From positions 1-64,000 of the forward strand of contig NEVA01000004.1 in NCBI GenBank assembly GCA_002304445.1: a DNA stretch of 64,000 nt, given 5' to 3'. Made by a program: the position numbers and the translations under genes. This stretch comes from Opitutia bacterium Tous-C4FEB. Its GTDB lineage: Bacteria; Verrucomicrobiota; Verrucomicrobiia; Opitutales; Opitutaceae. Below the pieces are notes generated by a model. The model did not search any database. It had not been told where the DNA came from and saw only the letters and a program-made list of their open reading frames with translations. Position 1 is the stretch's first letter; every line of letters begins with the position of its first letter. Of the stretch, positions 46,019 to 55,624 are shown piece by piece.

Positions 46019-48346
46019 TCAGAAGCGCAGTCCCGCGGTGAGTCGCACGGTGCGGCCCTCGGGATAGTAGGCAGCCGTGGTCATCTCTTTTTCGTCAAGA
46101 AGGTTGTTCACGTTCAGTGACAAATCGAGCCGCGAGCCGTTCTTAAATCTCTTGAACGCGTAACCGATCACCGCGCTCCACTCGCTGACCTCTGCGTTGA
46201 AGAACGGCAGCGTAATCGCGGTGGCGGTGGCGCTCGGTCCGATGCGCATGTATTCCGCCGCGTACTGATAGGTCAGACCCAAGCGCACCCCGGCGAGGAG
46301 ACCTTTGCGGATACTGTAGCGCGCGGCCATCGAGTAGGTGCGGGCGGGCGCATTCTGCCCGCCGAGCGGGCGCGTGCCGATGAGGCTGGGCGTGGTGGCG
46401 TGTCTTACGATACGCACGTCCGTCCAAGCGATGTTGGCGAGTAGCGTGAGGTTTTCGGTCACCTTGCCGCCGACGTCGAAACTCATGCCGCGCGAGCGGG
46501 TGGCCGCGCCCGGGATAGAGCGTGGGAGCGAGAGATCGAGGCCGCCGGGGTTCTCCGGATTGTTGGTAACCTGATTGTCCTGCTCCACGTCGAAAAACGC
46601 CAGGGTGTAGGAAAAGCGGTCGTTAAGCAGCACCCCCTTGAACCCCAATTCGACGCCCGCCGATTCTTGGTTGCCCAACAGTTGCCCCGTGTTGGCGTCA
46701 AACTGCGGCGCGGGATTGAAGCCGGTCGCGATGTTACCGTAGGCGACCACCTGACGCCCGAGGACCCGGTAATTCAGGCCCGTGCTATAAGTGAACTTCG
46801 CCTTGTTGCCGTCGGCGGTGCCGACCGTGAATTTCCCCCAATCCTGGCGCGCGGATCCGGTCCAGAAGAGGCGACCATTCATCAGCTCGATGGTGTGGTT
46901 GAGCAGGCTGCCGTAATAGAAGCGCTCGTTGAAAGACCGCGCCACGGTCCAAGTTTTGGAATCGAACTGCGGATTTGGGTAGTAGCCGGACACGCCGGGA
47001 TTAAACGGATCGGGGTTTTTCCAAGCGTTCAACTGGGCGGTGGTCGTGAGTCCCAGCGCGTTGAGCGCGGCGTTCAGGGGTGCGCCATTGAGCGCCCAGG
47101 TTCCCTGATCGTTGTTTTGGAAGAACGTATCGAAAGTCACGAGGGTGCGCTGGCTGATTTGGGTGTTCCATTTTTTCGTCAGGTCGATCTGGAAGCCTTT
47201 TTCCACGTAATCGATCGTCTGATAGGCGCCAGCCCGGTCCCCGGTCCAGATGCCGCGCGACGTATCGAGCCAGACGCCGGTAAGCGAGTTCAGCACGGTC
47301 TGGCGCGCCGCGGTGGGATTGGTCGCCCAAGTGGCCGGGGTCGAAGTGCCGTCCTTCAGGAAGGCCCTGGTGGTGTAGGCGAAATTGGCCCGCAAATTCA
47401 GATCCGGACTGATCCGGTGCTCCATCGTTAAGTAGCTGGAGTCGGCCTTACGTTTGACGACGTTATGGGCTCCGTTGACGTTGAACTGGGCGAGCCTTTT
47501 CCCGAGCACTTGGTCGGGCATGTAGAAGACCGAGCCCTCCGTGATGGTCTGGGGACCGCTCACCCGGGTCCAGCGGGTGAAGGACTGCCCGCCTTGCATG
47601 ATGCGGTTGGTGTATTCGTGCTCGAGGGTGAACAGCGTGTTCGGCGAGAGCTTATAGGTGAGTGATCCGGAAAGGTTGGTCGTGCGATTATACCAAAAGT
47701 CTGTCGGGCGCTCGAAATCGTAGTGGGTCGCATCGACCCGATAGAAGAGTTTGCCGGGAATGATCGGCCCGGTGATGTCGCCGGAAATGCGCTGGTGGTC
47801 GTAGGAACCGGTCACATAGCTCAGGCCCGAGGCAAAGCGAGTCCCGGGTTTCTTGGAAATAAAGTTGATGACGCCGCCCGGAGAGACGCGGCCGTAGATC
47901 GCCGACTGAGGGCCCTTGATCACTTCCGTGCGCGCAATGCTGTTGGAGTCGGGCGCCTGCGTGCGGGCAAAGCCGTTGCGGAAATAAGGCACGGTGAAGC
48001 CGCGCAGCCGCGTGCCGCCGCCGCCGCCGGCCGCAGGGTCGCCTGCGGCCATGCCGGAGATGAAGGGGGCCTGTTGGTCGAGATCGAATAGTTGGAACTC
48101 CCTTACGAATTCCTCGGTGAGGACAGAGATGGAGAACGGCAGGTTGATGAGGTCGGTGGCGATGCGGGTGCCAGCGGCGCTTTCCGTCGCGATGAAGCTA
48201 TCGTCTTTGGCGGTGTTGACGCGAAATTCGCCCAACACGTAGACCTCTTCGGCCGCGGGTGTCGACGGGTTTTGGGCGAGAGCAACCGCAGCGGGGACGA
48301 GGGTGCCCATTAACAGATGCTTTAGAGCGGAGGTCGGGATTTTCAT
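46019..48346 (-). CDS. TonB-dependent receptor
   Basis: MKIPTSALKHLLMGTLVPAAVALAQ signal; IARTEVIKGPQSAIYGRVSPGGVINFISKKPG; C-terminal ..RTVRLTAGLRF. Confidence 0.9.
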   Translation of the reverse strand: MKIPTSALKHLLMGTLVPAAVALAQNPSTPAAEEVYVLGEFRVNTAKDDSFIATESAAGTRIATDLINLPFSISVLTEEFVREFQLFDLDQQAPFISGMAAGDPAAGGGGGTRLRGFTVPYFRNGFARTQAPDSNSIARTEVIKGPQSAIYGRVSPGGVINFISKKPGTRFASGLSYVTGSYDHQRISGDITGPIIPGKLFYRVDATHYDFERPTDFWYNRTTNLSGSLTYKLSPNTLFTLEHEYTNRIMQGGQSFTRWTRVSGPQTITEGSVFYMPDQVLGKRLAQFNVNGAHNVVKRKADSSYLTMEHRISPDLNLRANFAYTTRAFLKDGTSTPATWATNPTAARQTVLNSLTGVWLDTSRGIWTGDRAGAYQTIDYVEKGFQIDLTKKWNTQISQRTLVTFDTFFQNNDQGTWALNGAPLNAALNALGLTTTAQLNAWKNPDPFNPGVSGYYPNPQFDSKTWTVARSFNERFYYGSLLNHTIELMNGRLFWTGSARQDWGKFTVGTADGNKAKFTYSTGLNYRVLGRQVVAYGNIATGFNPAPQFDANTGQLLGNQESAGVELGFKGVLLNDRFSYTLAFFDVEQDNQVTNNPENPGGLDLSLPRSIPGAATRSRGMSFDVGGKVTENLTLLANIAWTDVRIVRHATTPSLIGTRPLGGQNAPARTYSMAARYSIRKGLLAGVRLGLTYQYAAEYMRIGPSATATAITLPFFNAEVSEWSAVIGYAFKRFKNGSRLDLSLNVNNLLDEKEMTTAAYYPEGRTVRLTAGLRF

Positions 48347-48445
48347 TGGGGATACGGATTGGAGTGATGAGGCGGAACAGGGATTCGCCTGACAGGGCAA
48401 AAGGACTGAGGCTGGATTTCCCTGCTGCCGATGCGATTGCCGTGG

Positions 48446-48466
48446 CTTTGAAACCCTTCAATTCGA
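48446..48466. promoter_or_regulatory. Candidate LacI-family operator upstream of TBDT
   Basis: CTTTGAAACCCTTCAATTCGA, 20/21 identical to 58484-58504. Confidence 0.7.
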
Positions 48467-48536
48467 AAGTCACCTCGGAGAGCGGCGGGCGGACGAATTG
48501 ACGACGTGCTCGCAACCCGAACCAACGGCGCGGTGC

Positions 48537-49949
48537 CTACACGCCCCAACCGGCGCGGTAGTCGTAGCCGGGGCCGGCGAAGATGTTGCAATCCGGGCGA
48601 TTGGGGAAACGGCCGGCGGCGGTATCCCACTCGAGGCGGGCTTGGGCGCGTTGGGCGGCGACGCCGAGCAACACGACCTCGGTGAGGCCGGCGGCGTAGT
48701 CGAAATCGGAGCCGCACTTGGGGCCGCCGCGGATCGCAGCCGTCCACTCGGTGAACGGTCCGCCCGCGACGCGCGGGATGGATTTCGGCGGCAGCGCCCC
48801 CGCCATCGCCTGCATGCGCGCCTCGGGCAGGAGGCGGCACGAACCGCTGTGCGAAGTCACGCTCATGATACCCTTCGTTCCGTAGAAGAGACTGCCCCCG
48901 CTCTCGGAGAGTTTGAAACCGGGGACCGGTAACGGCGGTTTCATCGTGCCGTCGAACCACTTCATTTCCACGGGACCACGCCCGCCGCGCGCCGGGAATT
49001 TCCATGTCACCGCCGTCGAGGCCGGGAACGTTTTTGCAAACTGCTTCGTGGTGGCGGCTTCCACGCTCGAGGGTGAACCGAGATCGAGCGCGTAGAAAGG
49101 CGCGTCGAGTTGGTGGCAACCCATGTCGCCTAGGGAGCCGGTGCCGTAATCGGTGAATCCGCGCCAGAAGGACGGCACGAGTTCCGGACGGTAAGGACGC
49201 TGCGGCGCCACCCCGAGCCAGCGATCCCAGTCCAACGTCGTTGGCACGGGCGTCTCTTTGGGATTCGCGTCGGGATCGAAATCAGCCGGGTAAAACCAGG
49301 GTGTGCGCGGTCGATCCGTCCACGTGTGCACGGTGTGAACCTCGCCGATCAGCCCGGCCTGCACCCACTCACGGGCGAGGCGGATGCCCTCGGAGGCGCG
49401 GCCTTGGTTGCCCATCTGGGTCACGACGCCCGCGGCTTTAGCGGCGGCATGGAGGCGCCGCACTTCGTTGAGGCAACGGCACATCGGCTTCTCGACGTAG
49501 ACGTGCTTCTTCGCGGCGATCGCGGCCATCGCGATGGGAAAGTGCATGTGGTCCGGAGTCGCGATCGCCACGGCGTCGATCTTGTCCGTCATCTGCTCGA
49601 ACATCACGCGGAAGTCCTTGAACCACTTGGCGTCTTTCAGCCGGTCGGTGTCAGGCCCCGGTTTCTTGCCGCCGGCGATTCCGGCGCGACTGCGTTTTTC
49701 ATCCACGTCGCACAGGGCGACGAATTGCTCGCCGGCGAGACCGGCGATCGCAGCGCCGCCACGGCCGCCCACGCCGACTTGGGCGATGCGCAGACGCTCG
49801 TTGGGCGAGCGCGAGCCTTGGCCGCGCAGGCCGTGCGGCAAAATCAGGACGGAGCCGAACGCGGCCGCCGTCGCCAGAAACTGGCGACGCGTCGACGGAG
49901 AGGGCGGAGACGATTGCGCTGGGGAAGACGGGGGTAAATTTAGGCTCAT
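48537..49949 (-). CDS. Tat-exported Gfo/Idh/MocA family oxidoreductase
   Basis: STRRQFLATAAAFGSVLILPHGLRG Tat-like signal; RIAQVGVGGRGGAAIAGL; AAKKHVYVEKPMCRCLNEVRRL. Confidence 0.9.
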   Translation of the reverse strand: MSLNLPPSSPAQSSPPSPSTRRQFLATAAAFGSVLILPHGLRGQGSRSPNERLRIAQVGVGGRGGAAIAGLAGEQFVALCDVDEKRSRAGIAGGKKPGPDTDRLKDAKWFKDFRVMFEQMTDKIDAVAIATPDHMHFPIAMAAIAAKKHVYVEKPMCRCLNEVRRLHAAAKAAGVVTQMGNQGRASEGIRLAREWVQAGLIGEVHTVHTWTDRPRTPWFYPADFDPDANPKETPVPTTLDWDRWLGVAPQRPYRPELVPSFWRGFTDYGTGSLGDMGCHQLDAPFYALDLGSPSSVEAATTKQFAKTFPASTAVTWKFPARGGRGPVEMKWFDGTMKPPLPVPGFKLSESGGSLFYGTKGIMSVTSHSGSCRLLPEARMQAMAGALPPKSIPRVAGGPFTEWTAAIRGGPKCGSDFDYAAGLTEVVLLGVAAQRAQARLEWDTAAGRFPNRPDCNIFAGPGYDYRAGWGV

Positions 49950-49977
49950 GAGCAAGGAATGACGTTTTCCGGTGCGG

Positions 49978-51330
49978 CTAAGGTGCGGAGCGACGCGCAA
50001 GAATCTCCTGCATCCAGCGGCGCGTCGCCACCGTCGAAGGACGGTCTTCGAGATACTCGACGTCGACGTGCACGTGGGCGCCGAGATTAGCCGGGGCGGC
50101 AAACCAGGGACGTCCGCGCAACCGGGCGGCGCGTTCATCCCAACCGATTCCAACCTTATTCCAGCCGGCGCCGTCGGCAGGTTTCCATGGCCGGCCGGGG
50201 TTGGTGCCGACGAACCCCCGCCACAACGAAGCGATCCGGTCGTCGCGCAGCGCGAGGTAGTTGGCGGCGTATTCACCGCGCGAGAAGCCGACGAAGAAAA
50301 TCGCGCCCGCGTCGCCGCCGAATTTCTCGCACACCGCGCGCACCGCCGCGACGCAGTAATCGGCAGCTTTGTCGATGTCGCCCCAGCCATCAATCTGCTC
50401 GCGTTGTCCGTCCACGCTGATGAACGGCAGATTGAGGGTGATGAATTTTTCGCCGCGCGCCAAACCGTAGGCCATGGTGCCCTGATTGGTGTAGCCGGTT
50501 GAGTGACAAAACTTGTGGTAGAAAACGTTGCCGGTGTATTCGACGATGACCGGGTAGTTCGCGCCCGGTTGCCACTCGCGGGGCAGGGTGAGCACGTGGG
50601 TGACACTCGTCTTTTCCCAACCCGGCAACTGCTGATACACGCGCCGCCCGGGACCGGGCGCATCGCGGGAGATGTCGGGCACCAGCACCCGGCGCGAGAC
50701 ATCGGGTCGTTCGGCCGGCGCATCCCCCGTCGCGCGAAGGCTCCGCACACGAAGCGAGGGCGTGACGCGACTGTCGCCGACGACGAGTTCCAGCCAGCGG
50801 ACCGAGGCCGGATTTGTCGCCGGGGTGTAGACATCTTTCCCGGGATAACGGGTGTGGAGGTCGATCTTGAATGTCCCGCGTTGCCCCGGGGCAAGCGTCT
50901 CGCGCCCGGCGGTGGGACCGCCGTCGGGCGTAAACGTGCTCACGCCGCCCCAGCCCTGGCCCGACCGTGCCCAAAACGTAAAACGCATCGGCTTGTCGCC
51001 GGTGTTTTCGATGTCGGCTTCGACGAAGCGAAAGCGCGAAAGGTCCTGCGATTTCTCCGGCAAAGGAAAGACCACGCCACTGTCTGAGGCGGGCACGGTG
51101 CCCTTGATGTTCAAGGCCCCGTCCGTCACGGCAATCGTCACGCCGCGCGCCGTGAGTTGCGCCGGATCAAATGAGCGGCCGAAATCAAATAGCTCCGCGG
51201 CCGGCGCAGCGACTGCGGCGACGAGAAACGAAAAGGCACCAAGGCCCCAGTGCAGGAGCTTCGAGACTGAGTGCTTCTTGAAGTGATCGGGGTTGGCTTT
51301 CATGCGTCCGCGGGAGGATTGATTCATCAC
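49978..51330 (-). CDS. Secreted alpha/beta-hydrolase-fold esterase with N-terminal beta-rich domain
   Basis: VTHVLTLPREWQPGANYPVIVEYTGN...AIFFVGFSRGEYAANYLAL (GxSxG nucleophile elbow); ATGA overlap with upstream gene. Confidence 0.7.
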   Translation of the reverse strand: MMNQSSRGRMKANPDHFKKHSVSKLLHWGLGAFSFLVAAVAAPAAELFDFGRSFDPAQLTARGVTIAVTDGALNIKGTVPASDSGVVFPLPEKSQDLSRFRFVEADIENTGDKPMRFTFWARSGQGWGGVSTFTPDGGPTAGRETLAPGQRGTFKIDLHTRYPGKDVYTPATNPASVRWLELVVGDSRVTPSLRVRSLRATGDAPAERPDVSRRVLVPDISRDAPGPGRRVYQQLPGWEKTSVTHVLTLPREWQPGANYPVIVEYTGNVFYHKFCHSTGYTNQGTMAYGLARGEKFITLNLPFISVDGQREQIDGWGDIDKAADYCVAAVRAVCEKFGGDAGAIFFVGFSRGEYAANYLALRDDRIASLWRGFVGTNPGRPWKPADGAGWNKVGIGWDERAARLRGRPWFAAPANLGAHVHVDVEYLEDRPSTVATRRWMQEILARRSAP

Positions 51331-52895
51331 CGAGGATCCTCGGCTTGGGTCGGAGTCGAAGAGCTCTTGTAGTTGTTGAGAGATTTTCGAAAGGCTTCCG
51401 CCCTCTGGGTGATCGTTTCCGGCAGAGGGAAGCTATCCGTGCGAAAGGGTTCAGCCGGGAGTCCGGCCGCGTTGTAGAGGTTTGCTAAGGTGAAGTTTTT
51501 CCAGGCATACCGAACGTAGCTGGGCTGGCTCACCTGCGGACTGCTGACCACCACCGCGTGGCCTTTGATGACGGCTTTAGCCGCGACAAACCTTCCATCG
51601 GAGCCGGCCACTTCGAAGCCAACCACTTCTCCCGCCGGGGCGCGGAACGCTTCTGGATCTGCGCCGGGTTCGAGCTTGGGCGTTCGATTCATCACGACTT
51701 CGCCCGCTTCGAGTCCGTCCGCTTGTAGAAAGTGAACCACCGCTTGGCCCGTCGCAAATTCCACCCGGTTGAACCGCGGCCCGGCCGCGATCACCGATTT
51801 TCCTTCGGCGCGCAGGGCAAGGCGGGCCAACCGCTCGCCGAGATCCAATTTTTGCCGAGGATGGATGTCGCCAAATTCTCCCCGATCGAGCGCCACCGCC
51901 ATGCCCGTGTTGGGCAGGGCCCGGCTTTTGTCCTGCGCCTCGCGCACCCACGCCCACGCTTCGCCGGACTTGTCGCTGGAGAACGGGAACGAGGCCAATT
52001 GCACCCAGTAAAAGGGAATGTCACCCAGCCCCCACTGCTCCCGCCAGCGCACAATCAGTTTTGAAAACAGCGCCTGATATGGCTTCGGATCGTGACCACC
52101 TGACTCGCCCTGATACCAGATGACCCCTTTGATGGGAAACCGCTGCAGCGGGGCAATCATGCCATTGTAGAAGACCGAAGGGTTCTTGGGATTCGTCAGA
52201 GCGTTCAGGCGTTTGGAGTCCGGCGATACTTCGCGCAGGGCCTGGTCGTCGAGCCAGGCTTCGACGGAGGTGGCGCCTTGGGCCGAGTGGATGAAGCCGA
52301 TCGGCACGCCCAGTTCCCGCTGCACGGCATGGCAAAAATAATATCCCACGGCGCTGATCTCTCCCGAATTGGTTGGGTCAGCCGCGCTCCAACCATCCAT
52401 GGTCGTCGTCTTCACCCGCTGGACCTCACGTTGTGGCGTTTCGGCGGGCGTCACCTTCGCCTTAAAGACTCGGACCCGTGGATTCCCGAAGCTCTGGGGA
52501 GCCCTCGCGTATTCGGGCATGCTTTTCAAAGCCATGCCCATATTTGACTGACCGGAGCCCACCCACACGTCGCCGATCATCACGTCTGACAGGGTGAGCT
52601 TTTGCGGACCTACGACCTCGATCGTATGCGGACCGCCCGCGGTCATGGCCGGTAACTGCACCTCCCACATTCCATCACGAACGGTGCTGCGTGCTTCCTG
52701 ACCGGCAAACCTCACCACCACCTCCGAGCGATCCGCGCCCGTGCCAAAAATACGGATCGGCTGATTCCGCTGCAGAACCATGTGGTCCGAGAACAAACCG
52801 TTCAGCGCAAAATCCCCCGCCTGCAGATGCCCGGCAGAAAGCGTAAACAACAACGTCAGAAATGGGCCGATTCGCTGCAGGTATTTTTTCATCAT
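51327..52895 (-). CDS. Sialate O-acetylesterase (SGNH-type)
   Basis: NGLFSDHMVLQRNQPIRIFG; VWVGSGQSNMGMALKSMPEY; VIWYQGESGGHDPKPYQALFSKLI. Confidence 0.92.
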   Translation of the reverse strand: MMKKYLQRIGPFLTLLFTLSAGHLQAGDFALNGLFSDHMVLQRNQPIRIFGTGADRSEVVVRFAGQEARSTVRDGMWEVQLPAMTAGGPHTIEVVGPQKLTLSDVMIGDVWVGSGQSNMGMALKSMPEYARAPQSFGNPRVRVFKAKVTPAETPQREVQRVKTTTMDGWSAADPTNSGEISAVGYYFCHAVQRELGVPIGFIHSAQGATSVEAWLDDQALREVSPDSKRLNALTNPKNPSVFYNGMIAPLQRFPIKGVIWYQGESGGHDPKPYQALFSKLIVRWREQWGLGDIPFYWVQLASFPFSSDKSGEAWAWVREAQDKSRALPNTGMAVALDRGEFGDIHPRQKLDLGERLARLALRAEGKSVIAAGPRFNRVEFATGQAVVHFLQADGLEAGEVVMNRTPKLEPGADPEAFRAPAGEVVGFEVAGSDGRFVAAKAVIKGHAVVVSSPQVSQPSYVRYAWKNFTLANLYNAAGLPAEPFRTDSFPLPETITQRAEAFRKSLNNYKSSSTPTQAEDPR

Positions 52896-53018
52896 GAAAT
52901 TTATCAAGATTCGACGCCTTCTAGGCCGCCTACGCTGGCACGTCTACTGTAGCGCCGCGCGCGAACTTTGGGCCATGCCATCATGGTTGCATGCGGAACG
53001 AAAGGTTACGGATGAGGA

Positions 53019-53970
53019 TTATGCGAACAGCGCGGTCACCGGCCGGCCCTTGTCCGCCACGGTGAAAGGCCGGCCAGAGGGCGAATGCTCGATGTGGCCT
53101 ATGTCCATGCCGAGGGCCATCGCCACCGTCGCGTTGAGATCGGGCATGGTGACGGGATTCTCCGCGACATGTTCGCCGATGGGGTCGGACTGGCCGTGGA
53201 CATAGCCGCCCTTTACACCACCGCCGGCCAGCCACCACGTAAACACACCGGGATGATGCCCGCGCCCGGCGGTGACGGTGCTGATCTGCGGGGTGCGGCC
53301 GAACTCCGTCGCCATGACCACGAGGGTGTTCGCGAGTAGCCCACGCTGATGAAGATCCCCCAACAGCGCGGCCATCGTTTGATCTACGGACGGCGTCATG
53401 AGGCGCATGGATTTGATCTGATCGTTGTGGGTGTCCCAGTTTTGATCGTCCTCCACCTCGATGAAGCGCACGCCCGCCTCGACCAGTCGGCGGGCCAGCA
53501 GGCAGCCCTTGCCAGTCCCATACGATCTTGCTCCCGTCGGAGCGGCCGGCACTGGCACGCAGGGTTTTGAGTTTTCCGGCGGCGAATAAATTCGCGGTGC
53601 GCCCGGCACCGTAACCCCGATCAACCGTTGGGTCGAAGCCGTCCTCGACGTGCTCCGCTGAAGTTTTCGCGGCGGTGTCCTTCACACCCCAGGTCAGCAC
53701 GTTGTAGAGCGAGCCCGTATCGTTCAGTCTCAATGCGGCGTCGGGAAACTTCCCCCATCGCATGTCAATATTCGGATTCGCCCGGGCGGCCAACACGGCT
53801 ACGACCGGGGAAAACCGCGCGATGGCGCCGTCGGACATCGTGACTTCCATCTCGCCCGAGGGGGTGACGGTGAGCCGCGCGGCGGGCCCGACTACGGGCG
53901 GTTCGGCGGCGAAGGCGACGGAGCTGCAGATGAGGAGAGCGAGCGCGAGCAAGCGGGAGGTGGCATTCAT
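53019..53970 (-). pseudogene. Chimeric deletion scar: N-terminus of a paralog of the 41994..44858 protein fused out of frame to a DUF1501 C-terminus
   Basis: MNATSRLLALALLICSSVAFA...YNVLTWGVKDTAAKTSAEHVEDGFDPTVDRGYGAGRTANLF...DGSKIVWDW, then frame change into [31 protein letters not shown]...[37 protein letters not shown]. Confidence 0.75.
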
Positions 53971-54029
53971 AAGGGAGTTTTCGATGGATTGAGGCAGGGA
54001 CGTGCGGTGACGGAGAAAGGAGGGGAGGT

Positions 54030-55580
54030 TCAGTTGGAAGAGGACACACTGCGGTAGCTGGGCCCGAAGTTCAGAGCACGCACCGTGAGCGGTGCGGTGC
54101 CGCGGTTGGCCAACGCCACCCACTGCACCTCGCCCGCGACGGAGGTCTCCTTCGCGTTGAGGTGCCAGTCGTTGTTCACGCTGGTGTTGCCCTGCGCATC
54201 CACGTTTGCGTGGAAAAACGGTTCGCGCTCCGGCACTTGGTCGGGCTCGAACACGCACACGCTCACCATGGCGCGACCACCGGCGGTCAGCGGCGGCGTG
54301 AAACGTCCGATCCAGATCAGTTCGCGCTCGGCCACGAGCCAAGGCTCCGGCCGACGGTTGGCCGGGAAGGCGGTCGCGGTGCTGACCTCGCGGGCGAAAC
54401 CCGCGCGCAACCCCGCCGCGACGCTGCCGCCGACGCCGAAGACCTGCGCGTCGGCCGCTCCGAACGTGGCCGTGAGCTCGGAGCCCGCGGCGAGCGTCGC
54501 GCGAAAGCTGAAATAGCTGGGGAATTCTCCGCGCGTCGCGAGCGGCACGGCGGCGGGCAACGCCACGCGCGTGTCGCGGCCCGGGCCGATCTTCGCCGGC
54601 TTGCCCGTGAGCAGCGCGTGCGTGGGCGCGGCGGTCAACAGGCGCGCGGGCCGGTAGACGCGCACGTAGTCCACCGCCATGTAGGTGCCGTGCGCCGCGT
54701 CCGTCAGTGGCGTCCACGACTCCGGCCAAGGCAGGTTGCTGAAAACGATGTTCATGCGGTCGCCGGTGTAGCCGCCGAGATACGACCAGTCGTCTTGCCC
54801 AAACTTGCCGTAGGCCTCCCGCTCCACGTTCGGAAACCATTGCGCGAACTTGCCGACGCCGGTGCGGTATTGGTCGTGGTAACGCGCGTGGGTTTGGCCG
54901 CGCCACACCTCGCGGCCGTCGAGGAAATAGATCATCTCGTGCTCCCCATACCAGAGCGCCCACGTTTGATACTGGTCAAAGGGATGCTCCACCGAAATGC
55001 CCTGCGCGACGTGGCCGCTTCCGCCTTTCGCGTCCTTCGCGTAGGCTTGGGTTTTCCAGTCGTGCCACGCGATGTGCCCTCGCCCGACCGCACCGGAGGC
55101 GCGCGCGTCCTGCCGCGTCTCGACGATGTCGATCTCGTAGCGGTCGCCGATACCGTCGCGCTTGCCTTCGATGCACGTCATCCAAAACGCGTTGTTCACG
55201 CCCGTAGCCTGACCGGGTTTGAAGCGGACCTCGATGAGCGTGTTGTTCTCGATCGTGGCGCGCGTGTAGACGAAACCGGCGGTCCACTTCGACCGGCGCT
55301 GGCCCGACGCGCGCTCCTCCTTGCGCACGTGCAGCCGCAGCTCGCCGTCGCGCACCTCGAGATTGTCCGGCCCACGCGCGGTGTCGCGCGAGAGGCTTTT
55401 GTCGTAGGATTGCGATTCCCACACAGCCGGATCGAGGCGCGTGCCTTCGAACTCGTCGGCGAAGACCAGCGCCAGCGACTCGTTGAAGGGATTGGCAGAT
55501 GGCGCGGCACCGGCCAACGGCAGACCGCAGCACACGAGGACGATGGGCAGCAGGTGCGTGAGGCGGGGGAATAGTTTCAT
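54030..55580 (-). CDS. GH16-like glycoside hydrolase
   Basis: Signal peptide MKLFPRLTHLLPIVLVCCGLPLAGA; FADEFEGTRLDPAVWESQSY; catalytic-type motif EIDIVE (55119-55136); MAVDYVRVYRP. Confidence 0.85.
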   Translation of the reverse strand: MKLFPRLTHLLPIVLVCCGLPLAGAAPSANPFNESLALVFADEFEGTRLDPAVWESQSYDKSLSRDTARGPDNLEVRDGELRLHVRKEERASGQRRSKWTAGFVYTRATIENNTLIEVRFKPGQATGVNNAFWMTCIEGKRDGIGDRYEIDIVETRQDARASGAVGRGHIAWHDWKTQAYAKDAKGGSGHVAQGISVEHPFDQYQTWALWYGEHEMIYFLDGREVWRGQTHARYHDQYRTGVGKFAQWFPNVEREAYGKFGQDDWSYLGGYTGDRMNIVFSNLPWPESWTPLTDAAHGTYMAVDYVRVYRPARLLTAAPTHALLTGKPAKIGPGRDTRVALPAAVPLATRGEFPSYFSFRATLAAGSELTATFGAADAQVFGVGGSVAAGLRAGFAREVSTATAFPANRRPEPWLVAERELIWIGRFTPPLTAGGRAMVSVCVFEPDQVPEREPFFHANVDAQGNTSVNNDWHLNAKETSVAGEVQWVALANRGTAPLTVRALNFGPSYRSVSSSN

Positions 55581-55624
55581 GGGAAGCGGAGGGACGGAGC
55601 GCCGAAGTTTTGGTGACGGATGGG

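Noticed and set aside
50000-50894. N-terminal extension of ORF 48537..50894
   Set aside because: Arg/Ser/Pro-rich readthrough overlapping the esterase gene; real start is at 49949 with a Tat signal.
54030-54963. Upstream part of ORF 52981..54963
   Set aside because: Overlaps the GH16-like gene in a different frame; only the portion from 53970 has a signal peptide and homology.
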